NCBI GenBank assembly: GCA_029782215.1 | Contig: JAKOVD010000066.1 | Location: 35,059 to 99,058 of the forward strand | Direction of reading: 5' to 3' | Length of the DNA stretch: 64,000 nt | From: Chloroflexota bacterium | GTDB taxonomy: Bacteria > Chloroflexota > Anaerolineae > J102 | Shown: positions 19,939-28,511 of the stretch, piece after piece | How the letters are laid out: each line of letters starts with the position of its first letter | How positions within the stretch are numbered: the first letter of the stretch is position 1 | Translations under genes and position numbers: made by a program | Notes under the pieces: model-generated | The model's input: the letters and a program-made list of their open reading frames with translations, nothing else | Told to the model about the DNA's origin: nothing | Database searches by the model: none

Positions 19939-20361
19939 ATGACCAAAATCGTTCACGTCAATTGGCAGAGCCAACGCAGTTTTGTCGCCACGACCGATGA
20001 GGGCGGCATTGCCGTCGTCGATGGGAGCCATTCCGGCAAGAGCATGAGCGCCAGCGAGCTGCTCCTGGCTGCCCTGGGTGGTTGCGTCTCGACCACCGTG
20101 CTCGACATCCTGGAGAAGAAGCGCCAACAGGTGACGGGATACGAGGTCAGAGTCGAGGGCGAGCAGATGCCCGACTGGCCGAAGTCGTACACCAGCATTC
20201 ATGTCACCTACCGGGTGACAGGCATCGACATCGACCGGGCCGCAGTGGAGCGGGCGGTCTATCTGGCCGAAACCAAGTACTGCACCGTCGCAGGCTCGCT
20301 CAAGCCCCCCATCACCTGGACGATCGAGATCGTCTCCGAACCTGCACCGGCTCCTGCCTAG
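19939..20361 (+). CDS. OsmC family thiol peroxidase-like protein
   Basis: A 140-residue OsmC/YhfA-type protein from the ATG at 19939. The family's two redox cysteines are present: one in LLLAALGGCVSTTVLDILEKK on the central helix (near residue 50) and one in AETKYCTVAGSL (near 112). The glutamate-containing VEGE and the C-terminal strand are normal. Such proteins reduce organic hydroperoxides or bind thiols. The larger frame starting at 19858 overlaps the -10 region and is not the translated start. Confidence 0.92.
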   Translation: MTKIVHVNWQSQRSFVATTDEGGIAVVDGSHSGKSMSASELLLAALGGCVSTTVLDILEKKRQQVTGYEVRVEGEQMPDWPKSYTSIHVTYRVTGIDIDRAAVERAVYLAETKYCTVAGSLKPPITWTIEIVSEPAPAPA

Positions 20362-20367
20362 CACGCA

Positions 20368-20408
20368 CAAGTCCGGTGGGCGCCGCCGCACGGCGCCCAC
20401 CGGACTTG
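20368..20408. terminator. Perfect 18-bp hairpin between convergent genes
   Basis: Arms 20368-20385 and 20391-20408 are perfectly complementary over 18 bp with a 5-nt loop (CCGCA). It fills the 50-bp gap between the OsmC and DUF302 stops. No T-run is present on either side, but position and stability suggest a bidirectional terminator. Confidence 0.8.
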
Positions 20409-20411
20409 ACT

Positions 20412-20807
20412 TCAGGAAACGGCGGCGAGCGCCTTCTGAACGCGCTCGCGGGCTTCGGCGGCGATGGGCTCGAGCGCCGGGTTGCCGGCAAATTGCATCA
20501 TCTGGCCTGGGTCCAGGACGCTCACCGTGCTGGTGCCGTCCAGGTTGTCGTAGACGATGACGTTGCAGGGGAGCAAGAGGCCCAGGTCCTGTTCGGCCTG
20601 GAGCGCACGATAGGCCAGGTTGGGGTTGCAGGCGCCCAGGATCACGTAGGGACGGAAGTCAACATCCAGCTTGTTGCGCAGTGTCTCTTTGACGTCGATG
20701 GTGGTCAGAATGCCAAAGCCCTGGGTCTTCAAGGCCGCGGTGATGGCAGCAATGGCGTCCTGGTACGAAAGCTCAACAGTGGCGGCAAGGCCGTAGACTG
20801 AGGACAT
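20412..20807 (-). CDS. DUF302 protein
   Basis: A 131-residue DUF302 domain protein. The hallmark segments are SYQDAIAAITAALKTQGFGILTTIDVKETLRNKL, YVILGACNPNLAYRAL and LPCNVIVYDNLDGTSTVSVLDP. DUF302 forms a small alpha/beta dimer with a conserved Cys in the GACNP turn, also kept here. The biochemical role is unsettled; genes often occur near thiol or sulfur and redox functions. It is divergent from a thioredoxin-like Fe-S protein and convergent with OsmC, so a redox neighbourhood is plausible. Confidence 0.9.
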   Translation of the reverse strand: MSSVYGLAATVELSYQDAIAAITAALKTQGFGILTTIDVKETLRNKLDVDFRPYVILGACNPNLAYRALQAEQDLGLLLPCNVIVYDNLDGTSTVSVLDPGQMMQFAGNPALEPIAAEARERVQKALAAVS

Positions 20808-20974
20808 GGGTTAGCTCCGGGTGATTGGGTGTGGTGTGTTCGGCGCTTGTTAGATGCATCCGGCGGCGCCCGGTTACGTGGGGTGCACCGTCCAGAGTCT
20901 CGCGTGAGAAACCAAGGCTTTTCAGTTTCCTGTCACCCATTTTACAATGCCCTCAGGATCCAAAGGTGCGTACG

Positions 20975-21676
20975 ATGGTTTCTGATACTTTTCCCGCCCG
21001 CGACCCTCTGCCTGGCACCGTCAAACTGTACAGCAGGCACGTGTTTCTCTGCACCGGACGGGCATCGTGGCCGAGCCAGATCGAGATGGACGGCGGCTTT
21101 GCCCAGGCCCTGGCGGAGGCCGTCGATGCCGCCCAGGCGCAGTTGGCCACGCCGGTGAAGATCACCGCCTGTGATGCGCCCAGCCTCGGCGCCGGCATGG
21201 ATCTGCTTGTCTTTCCCGACCAGGTCCGCTACGTCGGTCTGAGCGTGCAAGACATCCCGGATCTGGTCGCCGGGTGCCTTGCCGGTGGGGCTGCATCCCG
21301 CACCCTCCCCAATGAACCCTTGCAGGGCCGCTACGTGTTTGTGTGCTCGCACGGCGAACGTGACCCGCGCTGTGGCCAGTGTGCGCCGTCCTTGATCGCC
21401 GCCCTGGAGGCCCAGTTGCACGCCAAGGGTCTCGCCGGTGACGTGCATGTGCACCGCACCAGCCACGTCGGCGGGCACGCCTATGCCGGCAATGTGCTCA
21501 TCTATCCTGAAGGCGACTGGTATGGCTACGTGTCTCCTGCCGATATCCCGCGGCTCGTCGAAGAACACCTCATGGGCGGCGCCATCGTTTGGGACCTTTG
21601 GCGCGGACGCATGGGTGTGACGCCGGCCCAGGCCGTCCAAATGGCGGCGCCGCCCGGTGCGACCGCCCGCAACTGA
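20975..21676 (+). CDS. Sucrase/ferredoxin-like (thioredoxin-like [2Fe-2S]) protein
   Basis: A 233-residue protein of the sucrase/ferredoxin-like family. The N-terminal half includes HVFLCTGRASWPS. The C-terminal half is thioredoxin-like, with the cluster-ligand region CSHGERDPRCGQCAP and the conserved HRTSHVGGHAYAGNVLIYPEGDWYG. Two Cys plus two His ligands are typical of this family. The ATG at 20975 is chosen; a TACAAT at 20943-20948 precedes it by about 27 bp. Electron-transfer partners are not evident here. Confidence 0.85.
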   Translation: MVSDTFPARDPLPGTVKLYSRHVFLCTGRASWPSQIEMDGGFAQALAEAVDAAQAQLATPVKITACDAPSLGAGMDLLVFPDQVRYVGLSVQDIPDLVAGCLAGGAASRTLPNEPLQGRYVFVCSHGERDPRCGQCAPSLIAALEAQLHAKGLAGDVHVHRTSHVGGHAYAGNVLIYPEGDWYGYVSPADIPRLVEEHLMGGAIVWDLWRGRMGVTPAQAVQMAAPPGATARN

Positions 21677-21705
21677 CAGCCTCTCGCCTCCCTACCCCTC
21701 TCTCA

Positions 21706-21753
21706 TCTGACCTCTGACTACCGCCTTCTGACGACTGACTACTGACGACTACC
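21706..21753. repeat. Heptad array just upstream of nth, CTGACG class
   Basis: Seven consecutive 7-bp units (TCTGACC, TCTGACT, ACCGCCT, TCTGACG, ACTGACT, ACTGACG, and ACTACC running into the start codon). It occupies the place of the nth leader and ribosome-binding site; no Shine-Dalgarno sequence is visible. Same class as 4007-4041. Confidence 0.8.
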
Positions 21754-22407
21754 ATGCCCCACCTCACCCCTGTTTCTCCCGCCGCCGATCGCCTGCCCGA
21801 GATCATTCGCCGCCTGCGCCTGGCGCATCCCGACGCCAGGTGCGCGCTCGACCATCGCAATGCCTACGAGCTGCTGGTGGCCACCATCCTGTCGGCGCAG
21901 TGCACCGACGAGCGCGTCAACATGGTGACCCCCGACCTCTTTGCCCGCTACCCGGATGCGCAGGCCATGGCCGCAGCCGATCGCGGTGAGCTGGAGGAAG
22001 CGATTCGCTCCACCGGCTTCTACCGCAACAAGGCCAAACACATCCAGGAAGCGTCGCAGATCATCGCCTTTGACTACGGCGGCGAGGTGCCCGCCGACAT
22101 GGACAAGCTGACGGCGCTGCCCGGCGTCGCCCGCAAGACGGCGAATGTCGTGCTGGGTGTCTGCTACCATATCGCCGATGGCGTTGTGGTTGACACGCAC
22201 GTCCAGCGCCTGGCCAACCGGCTGGGCCTTTCGGAGCGGAGCGACCCCAACAAGATCGAACAGGACCTCATGGCCCTGACGCCGCAGGACGAATGGGTCG
22301 ACCTGGCGCATCTGCTAATCTTTCACGGCCGCCGGGTCTGCAACGCCCGCAAGCCGGACTGTGTCAACTGCACCCTCAGTGATCTCTGCCCCTCGGCGAT
22401 CTTTTAG
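21754..22407 (+). CDS. nth: Endonuclease III
   Basis: A 217-residue base-excision-repair glycosylase/AP lyase for oxidised pyrimidines. It has LLVATILSAQCTDERVN, the helix-hairpin-helix LPGVARKTANVVLGV with its catalytic Lys near residue 127, the catalytic Asp in VDTHVQRL, and the C-terminal [4Fe-4S] ligands (C-x6-C-x2-C-x5-C in CNARKPDCVNCTLSDLC). The N-terminal 10 residues are unusually Pro/Ala-rich. A HAD hydrolase gene begins 11 bp after the stop. Confidence 0.96.
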   Translation: MPHLTPVSPAADRLPEIIRRLRLAHPDARCALDHRNAYELLVATILSAQCTDERVNMVTPDLFARYPDAQAMAAADRGELEEAIRSTGFYRNKAKHIQEASQIIAFDYGGEVPADMDKLTALPGVARKTANVVLGVCYHIADGVVVDTHVQRLANRLGLSERSDPNKIEQDLMALTPQDEWVDLAHLLIFHGRRVCNARKPDCVNCTLSDLCPSAIF

Positions 22408-22418
22408 TTGGATTGTGG

Positions 22419-23120
22419 ATGACGATGGCTTCTCGCACCGAAGTAGTGTTCTTTGACGTCGGCGATACGCTGATCTACATCCCGGAAGAGCGCGCCGAGA
22501 AGATCGTCCGCACCCTGGCGCGCTCAGGGATCGAGGTCGATGTAGCAAAGGCCCACGCCGCTGCCATCCAGGCCGACAGCGACATGCGTCCGGCCGGTTT
22601 CCACGCCCCTGCGACGATTGCCGAGGAAGACCTCTTTCGTGCTGCGTTTGCCCGGCGTTTGCTGGACAACCTGGGCATCACGACGATTGACCCGGCATCG
22701 CTGGTTCACGGCATCCATTACACCGACTATGCCGTGTGCTACCCTGAGACGCATGATGTCCTGCGGGCCCTGCAGGGTGGCGTGCGGCTGGGCGTCATCT
22801 CGAACGCCTTTCCCCGTCTGAGCGATGTCATGAAGCGCCTGGGCCTGGTCGATTACTTTGAGGTGGTGGTCAATTCCTCGTTGGTAGATGCCTGGAAGCC
22901 CGATTCGCCCATCTATGAGCTGGCCCTGGCAGAGATGCAGGTCCCGGCTGAGGTCTGCGCCTTTGTCGACGATCTGGTGCCCAATATTGCGACAGCCGAA
23001 CGCCTGGGCCTGACCGGTTTCCTCGTGGACCGCCAATGGCAGTACCACGATGCGCCCCACCGCCGCATTGCCGACCTCTGGCCTGTCGTTGATGTGCTCG
23101 TTTCCATGCCGGAAAACTAA
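22419..23120 (+). CDS. HAD-superfamily hydrolase
   Basis: A 233-residue phosphohydrolase. The nucleophile motif I is VVFFDVGDTLI, where the second Asp of the usual DxD is replaced by Gly (DVG), common in the dehalogenase/epoxide-hydrolase-like branch. Motif II is LGVISNAF, the Lys motif is in VDAWKPDSPIYELAL, and motif IV is CAFVDDLVPNIATAERLG. The helical C1 cap lies between motifs I and II. Substrate unknown. Two ATGs (22419, 22425) are possible starts. It is probably translated from the same message as nth. Confidence 0.85.
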   Translation: MTMASRTEVVFFDVGDTLIYIPEERAEKIVRTLARSGIEVDVAKAHAAAIQADSDMRPAGFHAPATIAEEDLFRAAFARRLLDNLGITTIDPASLVHGIHYTDYAVCYPETHDVLRALQGGVRLGVISNAFPRLSDVMKRLGLVDYFEVVVNSSLVDAWKPDSPIYELALAEMQVPAEVCAFVDDLVPNIATAERLGLTGFLVDRQWQYHDAPHRRIADLWPVVDVLVSMPEN

Positions 23121-23137
23121 TAGATCGGGAACCCGGT

Positions 23138-23165
23138 AGACCGGGGGCGTCTGGCCCCGAGGTCT
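23138..23165 (+). terminator. Hairpin after the HAD gene
   Basis: AGACC (23138-23142) and an inner GGGGC pair with GCCCC and GGTCT (ending 23165), with a short bulge. It ends the nth-HAD unit before the next gene; T content downstream is low. Confidence 0.45.
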
Positions 23166-23233
23166 CCGGTCTTCCACTCCATCCCACGGCGTCGATGAGG
23201 ACGCCCATATTTCCATGACGGGAGGTTGCCAAC

Positions 23234-25111
23234 ATGATACCCGAAACCATGGCTGCCTTGCTGCGAGGGGCGCTGCCAGAGACGACCTGGCGGAACCGGC
23301 TGCAGCAGGATGGTGCTTTGCGCTTCATGGAGTTCCGCAGCACGGATGTCGAGCGCCTGTCCCGGTTGGGCATCACCGCCGACCGGTTGGGACCGCGACT
23401 CGTCGTCTGCATGTGGGATGAGGAGGCGCCGCTGGAAGTCGGCGGCTATCTGGTGGTGGACAACCTGGCCATGGGGCGTCCCTCCATGGGGGGCATTCGC
23501 ATGCTGCCCGACATCACGCCCACCACGATCTTCAACCTGGCGCGCGGGATGACCTTGAAGAACGCCGCCGCCCAATTGCCCTTTGGCGGTGGCAAGGCCG
23601 GCATCGTGGCCCCTGACCGATCCCTCACGCTGGCCGAGCACGAAGAGATCGTGCGCCGGTTCGCCCGCTTGCTCTACCGCTACCACACCATCTACCTTCC
23701 GGGGCCCGATGTCGGCACCAATGATGCCGACATGAAGACCATTGCCATCGAGAATGGTCTGGATTGCGCCGTTTCCAAACCGGTGGACATGGGCGGCAAC
23801 CGCATCGACCAGCTCGGCGCCGCGGCTGGAGGTGTGGTGCTTGCCATTGATGCCCTGCTGCCAGAGATGGAGCGCCTCAAGGTCCTGCCGCAGTTCACCA
23901 ACCTGAAAGTGCCGGCGCCGCACGAAATGACGGTGCTGATCCAGGGCTTTGGCGCCGTAGGCAGTCACGTTGCGGACATGTTCGCCCATCGCTCCTCGGA
24001 CCAGGCGCCCGTGATCATAGGGATCAGCGATGCGGATGGTTACCTATACAATGCGGGGGGGCTGCCTATTGAGGAACTGCTCGCCAAGCGCGACGAGCGG
24101 GGCTGCGTCACCTATGCCTACTTCCTCGAACGCCTGCTCGGCAGCCGGTCGTCGCATCCGTCTACGAAATTCAGCACGGCGGCCAACGATCTGCTGCGCG
24201 AAGCGGCTTTCTGCTTTGTGCCGGCGGCCCCCGTGGCCCACTATCTCGATGTGGATGCCGCAAGCCGACCGGCGATGACCATCGATCGCGCCGGGCGCTG
24301 GTCGATGATCGTCGAAGGCGCCAACACCTATTCCCCTGACCCGGCCCGCCGCAGCATGCGCATGCGTATGGAGCGCGCCATCTACTGGCAGCGAGGGACG
24401 GTCATCGCCTCGGACTTTCTCGTCAATTCCGGGGGCGTCATCTTTGCCGCCCAGGAGCAGTTGATCCCGACGCCGCCGCGCCTGCGGCTGCCGTCCGGCA
24501 TGCGGGGAGACCGTGAGGCCGTGGAACGCTGGCTGGCAAAGCACGAGCAGGAGCTCAGCGCCCTGGCCGACCGCCGCCTGCAGGCGGGGATGAAGCAGCG
24601 CCAGGAAGCCATCCAGCGCAACATGCAGGAATTGGTCGACTTGCTGGTCGCCGATCCCGATCTGCTGCCCCTCGAGGCGGCGGAACAGATCAGCATCCGG
24701 CGCATTGCCTCCAGCGAGCGCTTCCGCCGCGTCGCCGACATCATGGAACCTCTGCGCACCATCGCCCCTGAACGCACGGTGCGTGACGCTGCCGAAATGC
24801 TCCTGGCGGAGCCGAGCGAAATGTTGGCGGTTGTGAGCGGCGACGGCGTCCTGGTGGGCGTGGTCACCGACTGGGACATCACCCGTGCCTCGGCCACAGC
24901 CTGCGCCGAAGACCTGCCCGTCGCCGACATGATGACGCGCCAGGTCATCACCACCCGGCCCGATGTCTCTATCGTGGACGTCTTACGTAACTTGGAAACC
25001 TACGAGATCTCGGCCATGCCCGTCGTGGATGGCAATGCCGTCGCCGGCGTTGTCAGCAGCGACATCCTGGCCCACAAGACCTTGTACCGCCTCTTGCAAG
25101 CCCAGGGCTAG
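23234..25111 (+). CDS. Glu/Leu/Phe/Val dehydrogenase fused to a C-terminal CBS pair
   Basis: A 625-residue protein. Residues 1 to about 480 are an amino-acid dehydrogenase of the GLFV family: PSMGGIRMLPDITPTTIFNLARGM, the catalytic-Lys loop LPFGGGKAGIV, GPDVGTNDADM, the NAD-binding VLIQGFGAVGSHVADMF and VEGANTY. Residues about 495-625 are two CBS motifs (VADIMEPLRTI...VGVVTDWDITRA; VADMMTRQVITTRPD...AGVVSSDILAHK). CBS pairs bind adenine nucleotides, so allosteric control by AMP/ATP is inferred. GGAGG lies 8 nt before the ATG. Whether it uses glutamate or another amino acid is open. Confidence 0.9.
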   Translation: MIPETMAALLRGALPETTWRNRLQQDGALRFMEFRSTDVERLSRLGITADRLGPRLVVCMWDEEAPLEVGGYLVVDNLAMGRPSMGGIRMLPDITPTTIFNLARGMTLKNAAAQLPFGGGKAGIVAPDRSLTLAEHEEIVRRFARLLYRYHTIYLPGPDVGTNDADMKTIAIENGLDCAVSKPVDMGGNRIDQLGAAAGGVVLAIDALLPEMERLKVLPQFTNLKVPAPHEMTVLIQGFGAVGSHVADMFAHRSSDQAPVIIGISDADGYLYNAGGLPIEELLAKRDERGCVTYAYFLERLLGSRSSHPSTKFSTAANDLLREAAFCFVPAAPVAHYLDVDAASRPAMTIDRAGRWSMIVEGANTYSPDPARRSMRMRMERAIYWQRGTVIASDFLVNSGGVIFAAQEQLIPTPPRLRLPSGMRGDREAVERWLAKHEQELSALADRRLQAGMKQRQEAIQRNMQELVDLLVADPDLLPLEAAEQISIRRIASSERFRRVADIMEPLRTIAPERTVRDAAEMLLAEPSEMLAVVSGDGVLVGVVTDWDITRASATACAEDLPVADMMTRQVITTRPDVSIVDVLRNLETYEISAMPVVDGNAVAGVVSSDILAHKTLYRLLQAQG

Positions 25112-25158
25112 TGGCGCTAGCATTTCGCACACCACTGCCCGCCGAGCCACCTCCTGCC

Positions 25159-26610
25159 ATGACCCTCTCCAACGCCTACCGCGACTTCATCACCACTTTT
25201 CCCTCCTACGGCGCCACCTACGCCGTTGATCTGCTGCGCGCGCAGGAGTTCAGCCGGCTGGATGAGCATGGGCACGTGTACCTGGATTACACCGGCGGCT
25301 GCCTCTATCCGCTGAGCCTGGTGCAGGAGCACGCCGCGCTGCTGGAGGCCAGCATCCTGGGCAACCCGCATTCGCAGAATCCGGCGTCGCAGGCTTCGAC
25401 CCGTCTGCTGGAAAAGGCGCGGGCGGATGTGCTGCGCTACTTTCGCGCCGATCCCGATGAGTATCTGGTCATCTTTACGGCCAATGCCAGCGGGGGGCTG
25501 AAGCTGTTGGGTGAGAGCTACCCCTTCTCATCGGGTGGGCAATTCCTGCTGGTGGCTGACAATCACAACTCGGTCCATGGCATTCGCGAATATGCCCGTC
25601 GCGCCGGGGCCGCCATCACCTATGTGCCCCTCGACCCCGACACCTTGCGCGCCCCTGACATTGAGCCCTATCTGGCGCATCCCGGTGATGGCGGTTCGCG
25701 GCTGTTCGCTTTTCCTGCCCAGTCCAACTTCTCTGGCGTCCAGCACCCGCTGCGGTGGGTGGAGCTGGCCAGAGCTTACGGCTACGACGTTCTGCTCGAC
25801 GCCGCCGCTTTCGTGCCCACCAACCGGCTCGACCTGGGCCAGGTGCAGCCCGATTTCGTCCCGGTTTCGTTCTACAAGATGTTTGGCTATCCCACCGGCA
25901 TCGGCTGCCTGCTCGCCCGCCGCCAGGCCCTGGCCAAACTGCGCCGTCCCTGGTTTGCAGGCGGCACCGTCAAGCTGGTTTCCACCAAGGCGGACCTCCA
26001 TCTGTTGGCTTCGGGGCAGGAAGCGTTCGAAGAGGGCACGGTGAACTACCTGGGCGTGCCCGCAGTCAGCGCCGGCCTGCGCCTCCTGGACGCCATCGGC
26101 ATCGAAACCGTTCATGAGCGGGTTCTGGCCCTGACCGCTTACTTCCTGGATGCCTTGCGGGCGCTGCGCCACAGCAGCGGTTCTCCGCTCGTTCACATCT
26201 ACGGCCCACTGGATAACGCCCAGCGCGGGGCCACGATTGCCTTCAACCTGGTGGACGCCCACGGGGATCATTTCCCCTACCAACAGATCGAGGCGGAGGC
26301 GAACACCGCCAACCTCTCCGTGCGCGCCGGCTGCTTCTGCAACCCCGGCGCCGGGGAATACAGCCTCACCCACACGGCGGATGAAGTGCGGCGGTGTGTG
26401 CAGCTGGCCATTCCCGATGGCCAGATCGTGCCTACGGCAGAGTTCGACCTGCACCGCTTCCACCAGTGCATCGGTGACAAGCCCACGGGCGCGGTGCGGA
26501 TTTCGTTTGGCCTGGCCAGCAACTTCGCCGACGCCTACCGGGCGCTGAACTTCCTGGCCACTTTCCGGGATCGACCTGCCCGGCACGACTTCACCGAGCG
26601 AGGGTGTTGA
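25159..26610 (+). CDS. Class V aminotransferase, molybdenum-cofactor sulfurase-like
   Basis: A 483-residue PLP enzyme from the ATG at 25159. It has the cofactor-sulfurase layout: LDYTGGCLYPLSLVQEH at the N-terminus, the PLP Lys in VSFYKMFGYPTGIGCLL near residue 240, and the GCFCNPGAGEY motif near 390, whose Cys is the persulfide site in MOCOS/ABA3 N-terminal domains. The MOSC domain of eukaryotic MOCOS is absent. It could sulfurate a molybdenum enzyme or mobilise sulfur from cysteine for another target. No molybdenum enzyme is in the window. Confidence 0.82.
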   Translation: MTLSNAYRDFITTFPSYGATYAVDLLRAQEFSRLDEHGHVYLDYTGGCLYPLSLVQEHAALLEASILGNPHSQNPASQASTRLLEKARADVLRYFRADPDEYLVIFTANASGGLKLLGESYPFSSGGQFLLVADNHNSVHGIREYARRAGAAITYVPLDPDTLRAPDIEPYLAHPGDGGSRLFAFPAQSNFSGVQHPLRWVELARAYGYDVLLDAAAFVPTNRLDLGQVQPDFVPVSFYKMFGYPTGIGCLLARRQALAKLRRPWFAGGTVKLVSTKADLHLLASGQEAFEEGTVNYLGVPAVSAGLRLLDAIGIETVHERVLALTAYFLDALRALRHSSGSPLVHIYGPLDNAQRGATIAFNLVDAHGDHFPYQQIEAEANTANLSVRAGCFCNPGAGEYSLTHTADEVRRCVQLAIPDGQIVPTAEFDLHRFHQCIGDKPTGAVRISFGLASNFADAYRALNFLATFRDRPARHDFTERGC

Positions 26611-26615
26611 GGAAA

Positions 26616-28484
26616 ATGCCTCGCCCCGATCTTCCTTCTGCGCTCGAAGCGAAGCTGCAGACACTGCCCATCACACCAGGCTGCTACCTGATGCGGGATG
26701 GCCAGGAGCGTGTCATCTATGTGGGCAAGGCGGTCAACCTGCGCAATCGCGTGCGGTCCTATTTCCAGAATCAGGCCCAGCATCCAACCCGCACGCGCCG
26801 GTTGGTGGCGGAGATCGTCGATCTGGAATGGGTGGTGACGGACACCGAGCTGGAAGCTCTGATCCTCGAGAACGAGCTGATCAAACGCTACCGGCCGCGG
26901 TTCAACGTCCGCCTGAAGGATGACAAGCAGTATCCGTATATCAAGGTCCATTGGGAAGAGGACTTTCCCAGGCTGTCGATCGTGCGGCGCATGCTGCCGG
27001 ACGGCGGCCGCTACTACGGCCCTTTTACCAGCAGCTTCGCCGTGCGGCAGACGCTCGAGGCGCTGCGCCGTGTGTTTCCCTACCTGGACTGCGAGCGCAC
27101 CATCACCGGGCACGACCCGCGACCCTGTCTCTATTTCCACATCAAGCGCTGCGCCGGTCCCTGCATCGGCGCCGTCAACCGGGAGGAGTACCGGGCGATC
27201 GTCGATGGCCTGTGCCAGTTCCTGGAAGGCAAGACGGCGGAGGCGCTGAGCGAGCTCAACCGGCGGATGGTCCTGGCGGCCGAGCGCATGCAGTTTGAAC
27301 GCGCGGCCATGTACCGCGACCAGATTCGCGCCGCCGAACGCATCGTCGAGCGGCAGAAGATGGTCTCGGGCAAACAGGAGGACGAGGACGTCATCGCCTT
27401 TGCCACCGACAAAGGCAATGCCTGTGTCCAGATCTTCTTCGTGCGCCGGGGCCGCCTCATCGGCCGCGAGTCCTTCCTGCTGGAAGGCGTCGAAGAGGAG
27501 GCCAATGGCGAGCTGCTGGCCTCTTTCCTCAAGCAGTTCTACGATGAGGCTGCCTATCTGCCGCCCCAGGTGCTGCTGCCCCGTGACCTGGATGAGCACG
27601 CCATTATCGAGCAGTGGCTGCGCAGCAAGCGCGGCGCCAGGGTCACCCTCCACATCCCCAAACGCGGCCCCAAGAAGGACCTGGTCGATATGGCCGCCGA
27701 GAACGCCCGCACTGCCCTGGTGGCCCTGCAAGCGGAGTGGGAGGCCGATGCCCATCGCCATACGGAGGCGATCGGCAACCTGCAGAATGCGCTCGATCTC
27801 CCGGCGCCGCCCAGCCGCATCGAGTGTTTCGACATCTCCACCCTTCAGGGCAGCAACACGGTGGGCAGCATGGTCGTCTTTGTCAAAGGCGCGCCGCGCA
27901 AGAGCGACTACCGTCGTTTCAAAGTGCGCGCTGTCACCCAGACCGGCCAGCCCGATGACTATGCCAGCATGCGTGAGGTGCTGCGCAGGCGCTTCCGCCG
28001 GGCGGTCGAAGACCAGCCCGACGATCCCGGCGAACGTGAGGACCCCACCTGGAAGCTGCTGCCTGACCTGCTGATCGTCGACGGCGGCAAGGGTCAGCTC
28101 GGCGTCGCCGTGGAGGTGCTAAACGAGCTTGGCCTCTATGAAGTGGTCCCCGTGGTGGGTCTGGCCAAGCAGGAGGAGCTGCTTTTCCGGCCGCACCGTT
28201 CTGACCCTGTTCGTCTTGACCGCAACAGCCCCGAGCTCTTCCTGGTCCAGCGCGTTCGCGATGAGGCCCACCGTTTCGCCGTCACTTACCAGCGCAACCT
28301 GCGCGGGAAGGACCTCACAGGCTCACGCCTGGAGGACATCAGCGGCGTCGGTATGAAACGCCGCCAGGCCCTGCTCAAGCACTTTGGCAGCATCGACGCC
28401 ATTCGCAACGCCAGCGCCGATCAGATCGCGGCCGTGCCCGGCATGACCAGGCAGGTGGCCGAGCGTATCAAACAGGAACTCTGA
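26616..28484 (+). CDS. uvrC: Excinuclease ABC subunit C
   Basis: A 622-residue UvrC, the dual-incision nuclease of nucleotide excision repair. The N-terminal GIY-YIG domain (TPGCYLMRDGQERVIYVGKAVNLRNRVRSYF, residues about 20-50) makes the 3' cut. A UVR UvrB-binding stretch (AAERMQFERAAMYRDQI) is near 215. The RNase H-like domain with IECFDIS and LIVDGGKGQL (about 395-500) makes the 5' cut. Two helix-hairpin-helix motifs end the protein (LEDISGVGMKRRQALLKHFGS). The ATG at 26616 is used; a GTG four codons earlier overlaps the preceding gene. Confidence 0.97.
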   Translation: MPRPDLPSALEAKLQTLPITPGCYLMRDGQERVIYVGKAVNLRNRVRSYFQNQAQHPTRTRRLVAEIVDLEWVVTDTELEALILENELIKRYRPRFNVRLKDDKQYPYIKVHWEEDFPRLSIVRRMLPDGGRYYGPFTSSFAVRQTLEALRRVFPYLDCERTITGHDPRPCLYFHIKRCAGPCIGAVNREEYRAIVDGLCQFLEGKTAEALSELNRRMVLAAERMQFERAAMYRDQIRAAERIVERQKMVSGKQEDEDVIAFATDKGNACVQIFFVRRGRLIGRESFLLEGVEEEANGELLASFLKQFYDEAAYLPPQVLLPRDLDEHAIIEQWLRSKRGARVTLHIPKRGPKKDLVDMAAENARTALVALQAEWEADAHRHTEAIGNLQNALDLPAPPSRIECFDISTLQGSNTVGSMVVFVKGAPRKSDYRRFKVRAVTQTGQPDDYASMREVLRRRFRRAVEDQPDDPGEREDPTWKLLPDLLIVDGGKGQLGVAVEVLNELGLYEVVPVVGLAKQEELLFRPHRSDPVRLDRNSPELFLVQRVRDEAHRFAVTYQRNLRGKDLTGSRLEDISGVGMKRRQALLKHFGSIDAIRNASADQIAAVPGMTRQVAERIKQEL

Positions 28485-28511
28485 CCGCACTTTCTCGTGC
28501 AGACGCATGCT

